Positions 38,645 through 53,279 of a stretch of 64,000 nt of DNA are shown in pieces. A program made the translations under genes and the position numbers. Below the pieces are notes generated by a model that saw only the letters and a list, made by a program, of their open reading frames with translations, was not told where the DNA came from and ran no database searches. Where the stretch lies: the NCBI GenBank assembly GCA_023055505.1, contig JALIRH010000002.1:20480937-20544936 (forward strand), in the 5' to 3' direction. The first letter of the stretch is position 1; the number at the start of each line of letters is the position of its first letter. This DNA comes from Callipepla californica brunnescens (taxonomy: Eukaryota; Chordata; Aves; Galliformes; Odontophoridae).

Positions 38645-39039
38645 AAGAACAGCCTCTCTCTACAATAGATTGGTGCTGCAACACAAGGCCTCAGGGAAAT
38701 ACACTTTTACAGTTTAAAAAGTAAGGCTTTAGGGTCAGCAGGGATGCAAGGGAAGTCCAGGAAAACACACAAGATAGGAATGTGAATGACAGAGGACTAA
38801 CATGGCCCTGAAACAACAGGAGAAGGAAGAGCATCTGAGCACCAAAGGCAACTATCTAGACAGACAAAGGAGAGAATCTTTAACAGTACAAAACTAGACA
38901 TGATAACTTGAATACTATCATCACATGGAATTAAAGGTCAGGAGTGAAACAGAAGAGAGGAAATGGAAAAATCTAGTGATCTTTTTTGCTGTTTATGAGC
39001 TTTCACAGAAAATCAGTAGAGCTTCCATGACCATTAATT

Positions 39040-39064
39040 AAAAAAAAAAAAAAAGAAAAAAAAA
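39040..39064. repeat. Poly(A)-rich tract
   Basis: 25 nt of A with one G. Confidence 0.9.
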
Positions 39065-39336
39065 GCTTTAAAAACTAACTAATTGAAGGGGTTTAAAGAA
39101 TATGAGAAGAAAGAGCAACAGACCTGACTGGACGTAGCCTTGAGCAGTGAGCAAAGCAAAAGAAACCAAAAGCTACCACAAGACATTCATTGAGCCTCTT
39201 TCATTTTCTGAAGAAAACTGAATCTCTGAAACATCTTCAGTACACAAATGCTTTTCCTACTCCCACAGATTTCATTGCTATAGAGTACTGAACATTTAAC
39301 AAGGAATAAAATCCAATACATACTGTGTTTGAGTGA

Positions 39337-39420
39337 AAATAATAATAATAATAAAAAAGAACAGCTGAGGGCAAAAGAAAAACAAAAATTTAGTAAAAAA
39401 AAAAAAATAATAAAAATAAA
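39337..39420. repeat. A-rich low-complexity region with (AAT)n
   Basis: Five AAT units, then A-runs and further AAT/AAAT units up to about 39420. Confidence 0.8.
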
Positions 39421-40213
39421 ACAGAAAAGATATCACACCTATTTTTCCCCTACAGGAAGAGATTTCAGTAACTCCACATGAAAGTAGCTATTTCAGCATC
39501 ACCTGATCTCTATGTTTGCCCATGCAGTTCACATACCATACGAAGATATTCACAAAATGTAAAATGAAATGCAAATTTTTGAGTGTTCAGGATACATTAT
39601 CTAGCAGTGTACGTTAACCTGACACAATCGCTCTCAATAGAACAGTATGTTTTTATTTTCAAAACACAGACCAATCTGCTTGTCACGTCAGAGTCAGATA
39701 CGTTCTGAATTTTTCAGTCTCAAATTTGGCATCCACTAAGCAGAAAAGTTCCTTTTAGCAACAGAACATATTTTTAAAGCTTACTAAAATGCTACAATAA
39801 CTCCACAAAATTAGGACTACATATTGAGCAGCATGGCAAAATGTCATGCCAAGCACGAGCACTCTTTCCCCAGATGTATTTGTTGACGGCTGCACATACT
39901 CCCATGAGCTTTGTAATCTAAATCAGATGAAACAGAAAATCTCCCAGCAGGTCTATATTTCCTCTGAACAGCTCCCCTCCCTGCAATTAGTGCTATGCCT
40001 GGTAAACAAAGTGTGCTGGGCTGAACAGAATCTTCCCAGTGCAAACCATACTGGGGAGAACGACTGCTGCACTTCGGTTCCTTTTGTGCTGCTGGTGTCT
40101 CGGGAGTGTGCAGGAAGAATTCACAGAACACAGTGGCAGCCACGAGGAAACGAACGTAGGGGTTTCCTAATAAAACAGTTAAGTCTTCAGAACTCAAGAC
40201 ATTTTCCTTCCTC

Positions 40214-40241
40214 AAAAAAAAAAAAAAGAAAAAGAAAAAGA
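40214..40241. repeat. A-rich tract, (AAAAAG)n at its end
   Basis: A run of A followed by GAAAAAGAAAAAGAG. It supplies the Lys/Arg-rich part of a chance plus-strand frame. Confidence 0.8.
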
Positions 40242-43200
40242 GAAATGGCTGTCAAGTGGCAACATTTCCTCTCTTCCTGTTTTGTTTTGGATACCAAGTT
40301 TATTGTGCTCTGTAATATATTCTATTTATTCACACTATTTGGCTTATTATTTGAAGATTTGTTCCCTTTCTGTTTAATTGTGGTGATATGCTGATTCCTT
40401 CACCATCTGCTGGAAGGGAAAGATTGCTCTCCACTCTGCTCTTATATTTTATGGCTCGTTTTAGAATCCAATTAGAAGTGCCTACTAAAGTCTCTGTTGT
40501 AAGAAAAACTGCCTGAAACGATGCCATTTTCTTTCCAATTTATTAGTTTATCCATGTTGCTGAGGAAAACTTTTTTTTTGATAAAAGGTAGCAGGCTGGA
40601 GGCTTTGGTTGGAAGGTTCAACAATAATCATGAATTTAATACCCCCTAAGTAAACTTAAATACACACTTCTGGATCTTAATGAAGAGATGGAAGCATACG
40701 TGTCAAAAGAGTGGTGGAGAAAGCAAATTGGATTTAGGTACACTACAAGATTTCAGATCAAATGAAATGAGACAGCACAGCAGCTCTCCCTCCAACAGCT
40801 CCAGAACAGGGCTGTGCAGAAGGACCATGGGCTTTCTCCTCACCCACCAGCTCTGGGTGCTGCTCACCTGCTTAAACTGCCTCCAAGAGGGAGAGCATTC
40901 AGCAAGTCAGCTGCACTCACACACGTACACACACTACACACCAAGTGCAGCCTCAAAGCTCGGGATACAAAAAGACAGAAGCCCACCTTCTGCAGCACTG
41001 CAGAACAATGACAGAATAAAGACTGGGAATTTTCTTCCTGACACTGAAAGATCAAATAGGAGTGACTTTTCGTGCCTAAAGAACATGCAGGAAAACTATG
41101 ACAGTGATCTTTAACGATTAACACCAAGACCATAAACTTCATTAACAGATCTAAAAGCAATAGCAACCTCCTTCTACATTGTACCTTCTGCTTAAACAGA
41201 TACACAGGCAAGGACATCACACAGTGAGCTGAAACTGACCTCAACATTTCAAATTGCTCTCTTAAAAAAATAGTATATATATATTAAACATATGACTAAT
41301 TAGCTACTTCAATTTAGACCCCTTATGTGTAAGACTCTCAGAGGAACAATTGGCATTCTTCTTTCTCTAGAAAATCTTAAGGAAAAGCATTATCTGAACA
41401 TCTCTGATGCTCTGCAGTGATGTTCTTCAACTACTTGTTGAAGGACTCTGTTACCTTTTTCCTATCTCCCAAGTGTAACAGTAAGTAACACCAAAATATC
41501 AGAGGGATAAAATGTACTGCTCTACATGGGAAAGGGTTAAAGAATCCATCGCTGAGCGTTGCTGAGAAGTACCATACAAAGTTTTATATGATTGAAGCCT
41601 AATTTTAGGTACTGAAAAACATTTATGTTTCTAAAATCATAAAGTGCAGCTGCACTTATTATTCTAAGTAGCTCTGCTAAGTTTTCTCGTGGGTATGCCT
41701 ATTCACATCATATTTCTGGCAACATTGAAATATCAGAATTCTCTCTGGTACTGCAGCACACAACTTCTGTTTTCCTCAATTTTCAGCATTATAAACTAAG
41801 CAAAGAGAAAAAAAGATAAACAGATAGTTTTGTGGAGTTACGTTCAGTCTCCAATGATCTCTCAGCTGAACTCAGCAGATCAGGTATTAGATTCCAGGTG
41901 CTGGCAACATCTGGACAGTGCTGAATCCCTGCTCAAGCACAAACTTAGTTCCCTCTAACACCTCTCTCTGGAGATAAGAAGCATATACTCAGCTCCTGGT
42001 CCTTTCAAACTCTTCCTGGCACCCCCATGCCTTCCCAGGATCAACTATAGTCTTCTCAGCCTGAAATTGGGAGCTCTAAGAATTGTTTTGTTCTCTGAAG
42101 GCTGAAGGAAGAGTGACACAGACCCTCCTCAAAGAAATACCACAGTCTACACCCTGAAAAGGAACAAGCAATACACAGATTATTAAACAGCTATTAAAGC
42201 CTCCCTTACATTCCTACTGTGAGCATCCTTCTTCTTGATCTCAGACCTCTGCCACAATCACATTTAAATCCCAAGACCTAATTTCTAACCTTAATGTTCT
42301 CCTTGATGATAAAGATACATTACTAAGAAAAAACCTGTACTTCTGTGAAATTCCGGCTCCTTCACACTGTTTCCAGAAGCATCAAGAATCTCATGGAGAC
42401 TTGCTACTGAATTAAACTCAAAATCCAAATACTCTGTGCTACAGTCAGCCAACAATTTTTGAATGTACATATTTAAAAACGTGATATTTCAAAATAATGA
42501 ATGTATTCTGTCATTTGCCTCCTGCCAGACCCTTCCAGTCATTGCCAATCCCATCTCAGTTAAGGCAACCAGGATTCTCAATCCAGCTGATGTTAATAAT
42601 TGCACACATTTTACTACATAACAAAAAGCAATGGTTATATAGTGGATTATTGACCAGAAGTAGTCACCCAGTACAGCTACTACTGGTTTTGGTACAGGAA
42701 AATTACAGCATAATCTATTATCATCAACCTGATCAAACTTTAGAAGAATCAACTTCTAACGCTGCCTCTTTTCAGCAAACAATGCACACATGGTACACTA
42801 CATTGGTGTCCCAAAAATGTTACTTCTCTTTTTAAACAGGGAAAGAAAAAAACAGCAGTGAGCTACTCAGGATCCCAGGGGAACACAAGGGCAGAGCGAT
42901 GAATGGAACTTCAGAATCCCTGTTTTTAATCAATTCATGTCATTATTCTCCCTCATCACAAGCATCTTTTGTTGTGCTGTGCACAAAAGTCTAGAATCAG
43001 TCTGGATTTTCCAAGGCTAAACGGTACAATGGTTTAAATTTTTTTTTCTTGAGATATATTTGACTTTGTAGGCATCAGAGCATTAATGTAATGAAGTCCA
43101 TATAAAAACAGTACAACAAAAATTGCATGGATCCCTTTGGTTCCGTATCCTTAGAATAACTGTTCTCTTTTCGTGATCAGAATAGATAAAAAAAAAGAAC

Positions 43201-44881
43201 AGGAATTGTAGTCAAAGTTCAACTGTGTTTAACAGTGAACAGAAACACATCAAAGACAATGCCTCCGTGTTTCACAGAGTGTTTGCAACATTCAGCTAAT
43301 GCATAACTACTGCTGAGAGCGACTAGAAAAACAAGGTATTGGTGAAACAGTTTAGCAGAAGTCACAGACCTTATTCACCTACCCAGGCAATTACATGTGG
43401 GTATGATCTGTAATACCAAGCCAAAGGTCAGGTTTAAAAAGGAATGCTGGAAGACAGTAGTGTTACAGCTTTCTGTTTGCACCATTCTCCTAAGTATAGG
43501 AGCAGCATGAGAGAAAATATAAGGTGCCTGAAGACAAGAGGCAAGTAATCAAAGCTGGCATCACTGGCAGAGCAGAGACAGGAGTTAGCACTGCTCATTT
43601 AATAAACCAGATGGAGGAGGATCTTCACCATTTATCCTTACCCTGCAGGAAGATCAAAGAATTAGTATTCGACGCAGCAAGATAGACATGATGAGAGAGG
43701 CTCAGGTGACTGAGTGGATTTGAAAAGGAAAGCAAAGCTGGAGAAAAGGATTAGAGTAATTGTAATGGCTACACGTAGGAGGCAAAAAGCATTACTCCTA
43801 CAAGGAAGAGCCCAGTGTTACTGTTGGCTATCAACATCAGGATATATTTAGAAAATAATTCTAAGCAATAACCATGGAAGTAGTGACTCCGACTCCCTAA
43901 GAACACAAGCCAAAATTTCTGCGCCAGAATTCTCTAGTTGCATTACACAAACAGGCCTAGCTGATCCCACCTAAATGGCTGAACATACATCATCACAGAG
44001 CCAACGCAGCCGGGTGACACCGCAAAGACTGCATTTAATGAAATAACATAGAAATATCCTACCGTACTGGCAAGTTACAAGCACAACTATAGGAAGTAGA
44101 AGACTAGGAAAACCAGAGGTCTCCTACCACTGGAGAACAATGCAACCGTTCTTGTAAAGAGAAATCATAATATGTTGGAGCAAACAATATACCTGCCCAC
44201 ATTTAAGAAAGCAAGGCAATACAAAATGAGGAAACAGTGCTTCCAAATCCTCTGCGTGCAGAGAGATTATGGATATTAATGGTTGAATACCACCTTAGGT
44301 GTATTCACCAAGTGGCACCTATGTTTGTTTGCTTGTTTGTGTTACAGGTCATAAATAGAAAGTTACATACTGGAATAAAGCATTTTGTTGTACACATCAG
44401 ACAGGTTTTAGAACAAATAAAACCAGTCAGTCCCTACACAAACTTGTTCTCACTTCCAGAAATTAGCAGTAAACCTTGACAAGAATACTTCAGATGTCCT
44501 ACAGTACATCCAGCATGTTTCATACATTAAACATTAATGTACACATAATAAAACCATTCAGCAACCTGTAGGTGATTTTTTTTTAATAATACCTGTATGT
44601 CAGAACAATACCAAAAAGATCATGAAAAAGAATGAGTGGTATAGGAAATGGAAACAATACTTAGCGGAAAACCAGGACATGAAAATAATAAAACTGGATA
44701 TGCAGGCAAATCTATACAGTAGATCACAAATGCAAACTGTTTCAGATCAAAATTAATTAAAAAAAACTGAGTTGCAGTATATCTTGAAATTACTAGAGTA
44801 ATGCCAGTATATGTCAAGGAGCACAGTCTCTACTGTCAATACCTTTTTTTATTATTATTTATTTTTTAAATGGTGAGTAGT

Positions 44882-44960
44882 AGAATCATAGAATATCCTG
44901 AGTTGGAAGCAATCCATGAGAATCACCAAGTTCAACTCATAGCCCCTTGTCCCCCGAACA
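44882..44960 (-). mobile_element. Probable short CR1 3' fragment, minus strand
   Basis: AGAATCATAGAATATCCTGA and then GTTGGAAGCAATCC resemble the 3' terminus of a CR1 subfamily. Similarity fades within about 80 bp. Confidence 0.6.
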
Positions 44961-46535
44961 CCAATTATGTACTATTCTGACACGTTGTGGTATTGCTGAA
45001 TCTCTTCCAGTTGTCCAGAGTCACATGCTCACAAGCTCTGGAGATAACCTCTCCAGATGAAGTCCTCAGTGCTACACTTCCATGGAAAAAAACATGGAGG
45101 ATTATAGCAAAATGAAATGACATTCTACAAGTTTCTCACTTCTTATCAGCAGCTGAGAAATAGACACACCTCTTGTGAAAATAATTTGCTGGCACTGTAT
45201 TACTCAGATCCCTTTCAGAAATCTTTATCTGCAGTTTTGCTGTCAGGTTTTCCCTCTGTCCTCTATATTTATGGACTTCACATACTCGTGAGATGCTTGT
45301 CAGTTTAATCAGGAAACCCAAATAACACAAGAGCATTTAAAGAGGATCTGTAACTGATGGAACAAGACACCATGATGATGCTAGGCGGTTCTGAACTTGT
45401 TAATGGGGTTTTCATAGGCACAGATATTCACAGAGACTCAGAAGAGGCCAACAGTACTGAAGAATGCCAGAACTGATTAGGGTTAAATTAACAGGAAATC
45501 ACAGAAAAGTGCTAAAATTCCCAGTGCCTGCTTCTCAGCAAGCACAGCTGTAACTCCTTACAGTTCAGTACAAGAAACTCAAGACGTGGCAGTTTTATAA
45601 GGTCAACATCTTTATATATGTGAACTAGCAATGAATGCAAAGGCAGAATAAAACTGGTTTTTGGTTTTTTTTTTTTTACATCTTATTAGAAAAGGGCTCA
45701 ATTTCTCTTACAGATATGCAAGTTATCTGGCTGTCAACCGAGGTTTGCCCAAAAATGAGCAGAAAGCTTGCACTGCAGGATGTAGTCTGGCACAATGGCC
45801 CCCAGGGAACACAAGAAGCAAAGTAAAAATTAATGAATCGTCAGTCAGCAACATATTGAGACATCTTGTAGGGAAAGCCCCTAAGTGCAGGGCAAGAAAA
45901 TAAATCCCACAGAACTCTGCCAGCTCATATCTCTAAGGGGAGCAAGACAACACAGTGCTACAAACATCACTAGAATCTTTCACAAGCTCAGCAGAGACTT
46001 ACAAAACATGGTATGCTCTTATTTCCCCTTACTACACTGCAAATGAGCACTTTATCTTTGTTTTCTGGTCACGGAGGAGAACAAAAGAAAATATTGCTGT
46101 ACCCTTTTAGCATAGGATATTGTTCAAGAACAACATCTCCCTGAAAGGTTTCCTACAAACACTTTTTGCAGTTGTACTGTTGTTAAGTGCTAAGTGTTCA
46201 CAGACAGCACTGCTTCCTGCTTCTTCCTTCACAATGCAGAAGTACTACCACACCTCCACAGCTACTGCTCAGCTTTCTGCTGCCTCCATGTCCTGTGCAC
46301 TCCTCAAGCCTGAACAAAGTGGCTAGAAGGTGTTGCCTACTTACAATAAGGCTTTTTATAGCAGTTCGACAGCATCAAAAGAGTGCATGTAGAACATCAG
46401 GCAGGGGAGAACCGGGCTGATTAGTTTTCCAGTTCCCTCAGAGATCAGTTCTAAACAACCTTGACCAAGACTGCATTCCCTCCCCCTTGACTGAAAGAAA
46501 ATAACTCTTCTAGTTTGAAACCGTTTCCCCCAAAG

Positions 46536-46801
46536 TAGGGTCTGTTGTGATGGGACAAGGGGGAATGGTCTCAAACTAAAAGAGGAATGATTTAAACTGA
46601 ATATAAGGAAAACAGTTTTTACAATAAGGATAGTGAAGCACTAGAACAGGTTATCAGAGAGATAACGGCTGCCTCATCCTTGGAGACATCCAATGTCAGG
46701 CTGGAAGGGCCAAGCTGTAGGTGCTCCTGTAGAATGCAGGGGCTTGGACCAGATGGCCTTTAAGAGTCCCTTCCAACTCAAAAGATTCTATAATTCTATT
46801 A
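46536..46801 (+). mobile_element. CR1 LINE 3' fragment, plus strand
   Basis: About 265 bp starting TAGGGTCTGTTGTGATGGG. It contains AATATAAGGAAAACAG and GCACTAGAACAGGTTATC and ends CCTTCCAACTCAAAAGATTC followed by TATAATTCTATTA, a classic CR1 3' octamer tail. Resembles the copies at 460-1030 and 5400-6295. Confidence 0.9.
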
Positions 46802-47385
46802 TCCACAGGCACCACTTTACCCTGTAAGCATAAAACTCACCTGCTAGAGAGGAGAAAAGCCATCTGAAAACCAGAATGAGGCAATCGTTAACAACAGGTT
46901 CTCTGTCACTGCAATACGGTAATGAGCAAAGAAAGTTTACAGAGTAAAATAAATGAAGGCTTCAGATCCACAAGTAATACATGAGAAGTCTTTATATTCA
47001 GCCTTTCTGACAACTGCTAGCTCCCTGGAAGCACAATTGGATCACCAGTATCCAAATTACAGAGCATTGCAAGTGGTCAAGAAAAATCCCAGATACCAGC
47101 TGAACACCATTAAATGAAATGGAAAAAAGGTAAATGTAGTGGGTTATTTTTTTCACTCAAGGATTACAGAAATAGTTTGTTTTTACACTCAAAGAAACGT
47201 CTCGTGTCCCAGACATCCTTTGGAAAACATTACTTCTGGAAACTTAAGTCAGTGAGTTTCTCCGTGTTTTTCCTTGACAAAAAGGAAATCCAGTTCCACC
47301 ATTCCATCAAAAAGTTTTCAACAATAATGTTTGATTTCATATACTCATCAGCATCAAAGAGCCACACTTAGCTGACAGGCAGTGA

Positions 47386-47699
47386 TGATCATGGAACCTT
47401 AGAATGGTTTGGGCTGGAAGGGCCATTGAAGATCACCTAGTTCCAACCCCCTGCTATAGGCAGGGACACCTCCCTCTAGAGCAGGCTGTCACAGCCTGAT
47501 CCAGCCTGGCCTTGAATGCTTACAGGGAGGGGGCATCCACAGCCTCGCTGGGCAACCTGTGCCAGTGTCTCACCACTCTCACAGTAAAGAATTTCTTCCC
47601 GATATTTAGTCTAAATCTACCCTCTTCCAGTTTAAAGCCACTCCCCCTTGTACTGCTGCTACAAGCCCTTAAAGAAAGTCCTTCCCCAGCTTTCCTAAT
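47386..47699 (-). mobile_element. CR1 LINE 3' fragment, minus strand
   Basis: Begins GATCATGGAACCTTAGAATG (3' end). It continues GGGACACCTCCCTCTAGAGC and CACAGTAAAGAATTTCTTCC to CCTTCCCCAGCTTTCC. Close in type to the copy starting at 32793 (both carry GCTATAGGCAG and ACACCTCCCTCTAGA). Confidence 0.9.
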
Positions 47700-48096
47700 G
47701 ATACCTAAATTCATTTAATGTGACATACAGAAAGCATCGATTCAGTTCACGTCTCCTCTTGGAACTACTATTTGACAATCACAAGCAACAACTTGTACCT
47801 ATGAAGTGATTCTTCCATCACACAAGACACACCTGACCGCTATTCCACAAACGATTTAAAGTACCATGCAGACGACGTGTCTGTTTTGGAGGTCTCCCAA
47901 GGTACATCACCACAGCCTTTCAGTGCGAACAGAGACTGAGCTTTTAAAGTGATCCACCTGGAATGCAAGTTCTGGATTCCATTCTAGTGAAACTAAGCCA
48001 GAAGATGCACACCATCAGTGTACACTGCATGGCCCAACTGCTAACACATGCTCTGTCTCTGTTGTTGCACCTAAAGTAATAAAGCTTTAATTGTGG

Positions 48097-48119
48097 TTTT
48101 TTTTTATTATTATTATTAA
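48097..48119. repeat. Poly(T) with (TTA)n
   Basis: Nine T followed by several ATT units. Confidence 0.8.
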
Positions 48120-48807
48120 ACAGTCAGGGGAAAAAATTGTTTTAAAATAAGGGTAAATTTGATTAGCAATCAGAAGGGGATGAAGATCAAACAACCAATA
48201 AAATACTTTTTCTAATCCCAAGTGAACAAGATACAAGAGTATTTCGTTGACCAAATGAAGAGGAAAGCAGGCTTACAGACGAATTAAAATATATCCCACA
48301 CCTACTGACTTGAGAGCCTAAGGCCAGCTTAATCAGAATCAAAGTAAAATTGAGAGGACCGAGCAAAACCACAGGAAATTAACTCATATACCGTATCTGC
48401 TAATAAGCCAAAAGCTAGAATAACTGCAGCTTCCTGAACATACACAGTACTAAGAAAGGGAAACAAACCTCAAGAGCACCCAAGGTCCTGATGATCCATG
48501 TACACAAAGCCTACGCACTTTGCCAGGGAATGTACATGCCAGCTGCTCTCCAGTCATGCATCCTGCAGGCATCGGCAAATCCCATCCCTGAAGGCAACCA
48601 GATACACCACAGAGGCTGCATATCTTCGACAGCCTAGATCATGCAGTTACCAGGATGCTATCTCAGGGTAAAAGAAAGGTGTATGAGTGTTGGGGGGACA
48701 GAGGAAAGTGAAGGAAAAACTCACAAGAACAAATTACACCAAAATCCTATTTTATTTTGTATATATAAAACAATTCAATTATTTTCCTTTCAATGGGTAT
48801 CAGATGC

Positions 48808-48834
<27 letters not shown>
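48808..48834. repeat. Poly(A) tract
   Basis: 27 consecutive A, the longest homopolymer in the window. No retrocopy can be recognised on its 5' side. Confidence 0.95.
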
Positions 48835-48838
<4 letters not shown>

Positions 48839-51401
48839 TAAAGTCAAATGCCCAAGAAAAGCTACTTTTTTTCAATTGAAGGAAATAAGGATGGCCAGTC
48901 TCATGCTCCAACAGATGGTGCTACCGAAGAAAGTGGTGGCAAACCTAACTCCGACTTAGTGCGATCACAGGTTTATCTGTTCACAGAAACTGCTTTATTA
49001 AATAGCTGAAATAAAAATTAAAAGGTAGCAAGAAGTAGTTAGCTGCAGAGCTGCTGAAATTACTTGATGATGCAGGTTAGCTTTTAGAAATGTACTAATA
49101 GCTGGTGACCCAGGCCATTTAACACAGAAGAGAGGCAGCCTTCTAGGGCATAGTGACATATCTTACCTGCTTGACTCACAGACTCTGATACAAGGAAGAG
49201 AATACAGGTCTGCTCAGCTAGATTCACACACAGAGCTGGAGGGCTGCTGAGGGACTCTCCTACAGCTCATGAGTAGGATGGACTTATGTCAAGCTGACTC
49301 CCTTAAGAACTGCTAACATGCAGGCTATAGCCCAGTGCTTCTCTGGAGTGCTTATTAGCTGAAACTCAATTTAGTTTACACACAGCAGTTAAGAAAGACT
49401 CCTAAGATGGCAGCAAAATTAAATTTACTGGCACATGTGGTGGAAGGAGGGGCAGAACAGGAGGGAAAAGAGCCTCTGGGACACCTATCATAACCAGAGG
49501 GTATAGCAATTCAATGAAAACACCCATTTTAAAGACCAAATGCAACTCCATGCTGAAAACAAACAAATCACCCTCAAATACAAGCAGAAGAAATCCCATC
49601 AAAATTCCTGTGTCATTCCAGACTTCAGAAAACTTGACGGAAAAAGCATTGGTCAAATGTCTCCACGAAACCCTTACTTTTCTTAGACACAGAAACCTTC
49701 CACGAAACAAGGAAGCTTCACATCTGGAACCAAGGGCAGCAGACCAAGCATTAGCATTAGGAAGAGGTGATGTGGTAAAAAGTCACTATGCCAGCACATG
49801 AGAGCCAAGAAATGACACTGGTGTTGCCAGAGAGATCAAGAAGGGAATGAACTGTTTACAAAGCAGTGAAGAATGAAAAGCGGGAGAGGAAAAGAAAATG
49901 CCAGATACATTTTTGAGGGTACAATATATATACACAAATGGTACATGTTACCATTTATGGCCAAAGCAGATAAAACAACTGTGGTAAAAAAAAAATGGGA
50001 AAAAGAAGAGAAAGTTACAGTGTTATGACATTATCTAATCTGTGGCTCTCAAGGAACAGAAAGATGTTGTTACAGTTTCAGATTGATACCAGCACATTGG
50101 GCACAGGACAAATGTAACAGAGCGTTTTAACAGCAAACATATCTACTGCCTTGCTTATAAGGCATTCTAAAAACTTACAGCTAGGAAGTGAAAGAGTGGG
50201 CTCATGGCTACCTTATCACAATCACATTTTCTAACTCTGCTTTGTAAACTGAGTATTTTTGCTATAATGTCCACCACAAAGTGAGAAACACTCATCAGTT
50301 CATTGCACACAACAGCAAATGCACATATTACACACTGTAGTTTGTACAAGACCATTAATCACAGTACAGTCAAGCAACTAAAGCCAAAAAAAGTCAACAT
50401 CCTGGTTTCTGCGAAAAGCCAAATACTATGGATACTGTTGATTAGTTACAATAATATGTGTTATTTCAGAAGGATCATTAAAAGTAGTTCTGGTTCTGTT
50501 ACTCCTAACATGTAGATTTTAGTGTTTTCACCACCAAATTGCCAACACTTTGGAATTTGTTACTGGGAAAAAGGCTGTCATAAACATAACATTTGCAAGG
50601 AGGACAAGCAAAATTACTTACTTGTTGCTAGGTCTTTCTCTTAAGTATCAAAACTCATTGGTGACATGATACCTATGAAGTAGCAGGAGAACCATTTGAC
50701 TCTAACACAAAACACTGAGAATTTCGAGATCTCTCCTAACATGACAGAACAACTGGATAACATGGTAATGCAAGCCAAGTAACTACCCTCCTCTCCTAAC
50801 AGGCCATAGGCAATTTTATTTCCTAGTCAATTAGCATTTTGTCCTAACCCTAACCCAACTCAGCCTTTGAAACTTGACTACAAACCACTATCAGTGATAA
50901 AATGGCAGCAGCTCTAACCGAAACAAAGCAGTGTTTAAGTTCATTCCTTCCTGCTCTCATTCAGACTCAGTGTGCCTGAGACTCTAAGCAGTTTTATGCC
51001 CTTCGCAGCTATAGCACCATGCCTTAAAGAAAAATATGCTGCCCACATTACCTCTGCTCAAAGGTTCCCTTCAGGATCCACAGTTTTTGCCCTTGACAGC
51101 ATGGTAGCTGCTTGCCAACTCTGGACCAAGGAACAGTCAGCGAGCTGCCAGTAAGAGAACACTGATTTCATTCACTCTGGGATGTTACCAATTCCATCCT
51201 GTCAGTAAACTTTAATAACCTGCCTTAATAAGCCTGAAATGCTAATTTACTAGACTGTACTTGTTTTTCACCTATCAATATTGTTCACATTGGAAGATCA
51301 CCTAGAAATCACACCATGAAGGGGTTTTCATTGTTTTAGACAGCTTAATCTGTTGCAAATAGAGTGACAAAAGGCCCTGCTCAGAATAGGTTGCAGTCTG
51401 T

Positions 51402-51423
51402 AAAAAATAAAATAAAATAAAAA
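51402..51423. repeat. (AAAAT)n short repeat
   Basis: About four AAAAT-type units. Confidence 0.85.
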
Positions 51424-53279
51424 TATGCACACTAAAAACCACACTGATATAGCTGATGGAAAACTGTGAAGTTGTGCCCTTCAGTGACCTGTGGAAACTG
51501 TGACAGTGAGTATTAGGGGGACGCTTTCTTCTAATATGCTTGCTTTGGAAAATTGCCATAATACCATTATCAGTTACTCATATATAGGTACACATGTGGA
51601 CAAGGGGCACTCCAAAGAGAAGGTTCTGGTCAACAAAGTAGTAGTGTACAAACTGGAAGACTGCAGGACTTTCTTTTGCAATACTAAGAAGCCTTTCATC
51701 AGCTCTTTACCTTTCATCTCTCACCCTTCTAACTTGCTGTTCCCTCCAGCAATGCAGTACTTGCCATCAATCACTCCAAAAAGCAGCTCCGGCAAGCGGA
51801 GCCCCAGACACTGGCGGAGGAGAAGCACCACATCCCAGCCAAGTCCACAGCACAGATGAAGACTGACAAGGGGACACAAATAGAGAAGTGAAAAAAACAC
51901 AGGAGGAGGCATGGAAGCAGGAGAATCCATACTGCCTGCAGCAATGCGTTTCCTGACAGAAACACAACATACAGATCTGTGCATCACTGTGTGGCAGAAG
52001 CGACAGACCAAGCCTGAATATCACTCTTATTACAGGGAAAAGTAGATTAACCAATTCCTCCTCCCTCACTAAAAGAAATCCCTAAGAGAAGGTAAGTGTA
52101 GAAAGGACAGAAAGTACATTTCATGAAAACAAGTGCTTATTGGCAGCATTTAAATTTGAAATTGCTTTTGACACCTCAGCTCACAGCATAGATTAAGTAT
52201 TCAATGCTTCTAAACAAACTCATATTTGGCAACCACTTCTCCTCTCTTTTCATTCAATTCTGAAATAACTGTAATGCAGTCTTCAGATCTCATAAACAGG
52301 CTTTACTACCTTGAGCCTCTGCCACTGTTTCTCATCTCTAAAATTTCCATTACATTTTAAAATATACTTCCTGAAACAGTTTGGCAAACAGAAGATGCAA
52401 AAAGTAGCTTTCAAATGAATACCTCTGCAGGGTGCCAGAAATAAGGACTGGAAAGATCAGAGCTCAGATCATCTTCTGGTTTTCAGACAATCAACAGGTC
52501 ACAGATTACAATGTTCTCTGATGATAACAAATACGGCTATTTTCAAAAGATACTTTTTGTTCATAAAAGTGTTTTATGAAATATATTCCACTCTCTGTTC
52601 AACAGTATTAGATTTATTAGAGCATTATTAGTACTAGAAAATGTATTGTAAACTGCGACGTTTGTGGAGCACTAATATAGTTTGGACAGTAGCTGAATTG
52701 AAAATACTTTATTTTCAAGAAAGCAATTTAAGCAGGTAATGTCAGCTTCTTTAGGGGCATATGAAGCGCATAAAAATGTTATCAAGCAACAACACCAACA
52801 GCTTAGCACGTGATCCATTTCAGTTAGTGGGCATTACTTCATTTCTGAAACTTTTTGAAGCATCTCAAATGATGAGGTTTGCACAACTCTGATACTGCTC
52901 AGATGTGACCACCTGCTTTCTGATTCCAATGGTGGACTCAAGAGTGCTTCCCAATGCTGGTCTCAGCCACAAGAAAGACACAATGCTACATTCACTTCTT
53001 CTCACTTCCCAGTGAGAAGAACTTCTCCTTCACTTCTATGGCAACAAAACCAAGGAGGAGAAATAAAAAAGAAACCGTGCTATTACTCTAACAGGGCATG
53101 TCCCCATTGTGGCACACACTCAAGGATCAGGTTAGCTACAAACAATGATGAATCTTCAGGTAAAGACCGAACAGGCAGATGTTGGTGGCAACAAATAGCC
53201 TGCAGTACTCTGAACACATGTAGGCCAAACATAACAATATTACAAAATGCAGCACAACTGATTTTTTTTTTATAAAGTT

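Noticed and set aside
48808..48834. Poly(A)27 as the tail of a processed pseudogene
   Set aside because: Sequence to its left shows no recognisable coding similarity and no flanking duplication.
50843..50856. CCTAACCCTAACCC, like a telomeric repeat
   Set aside because: Only about two units; far too short for an interstitial telomere array.
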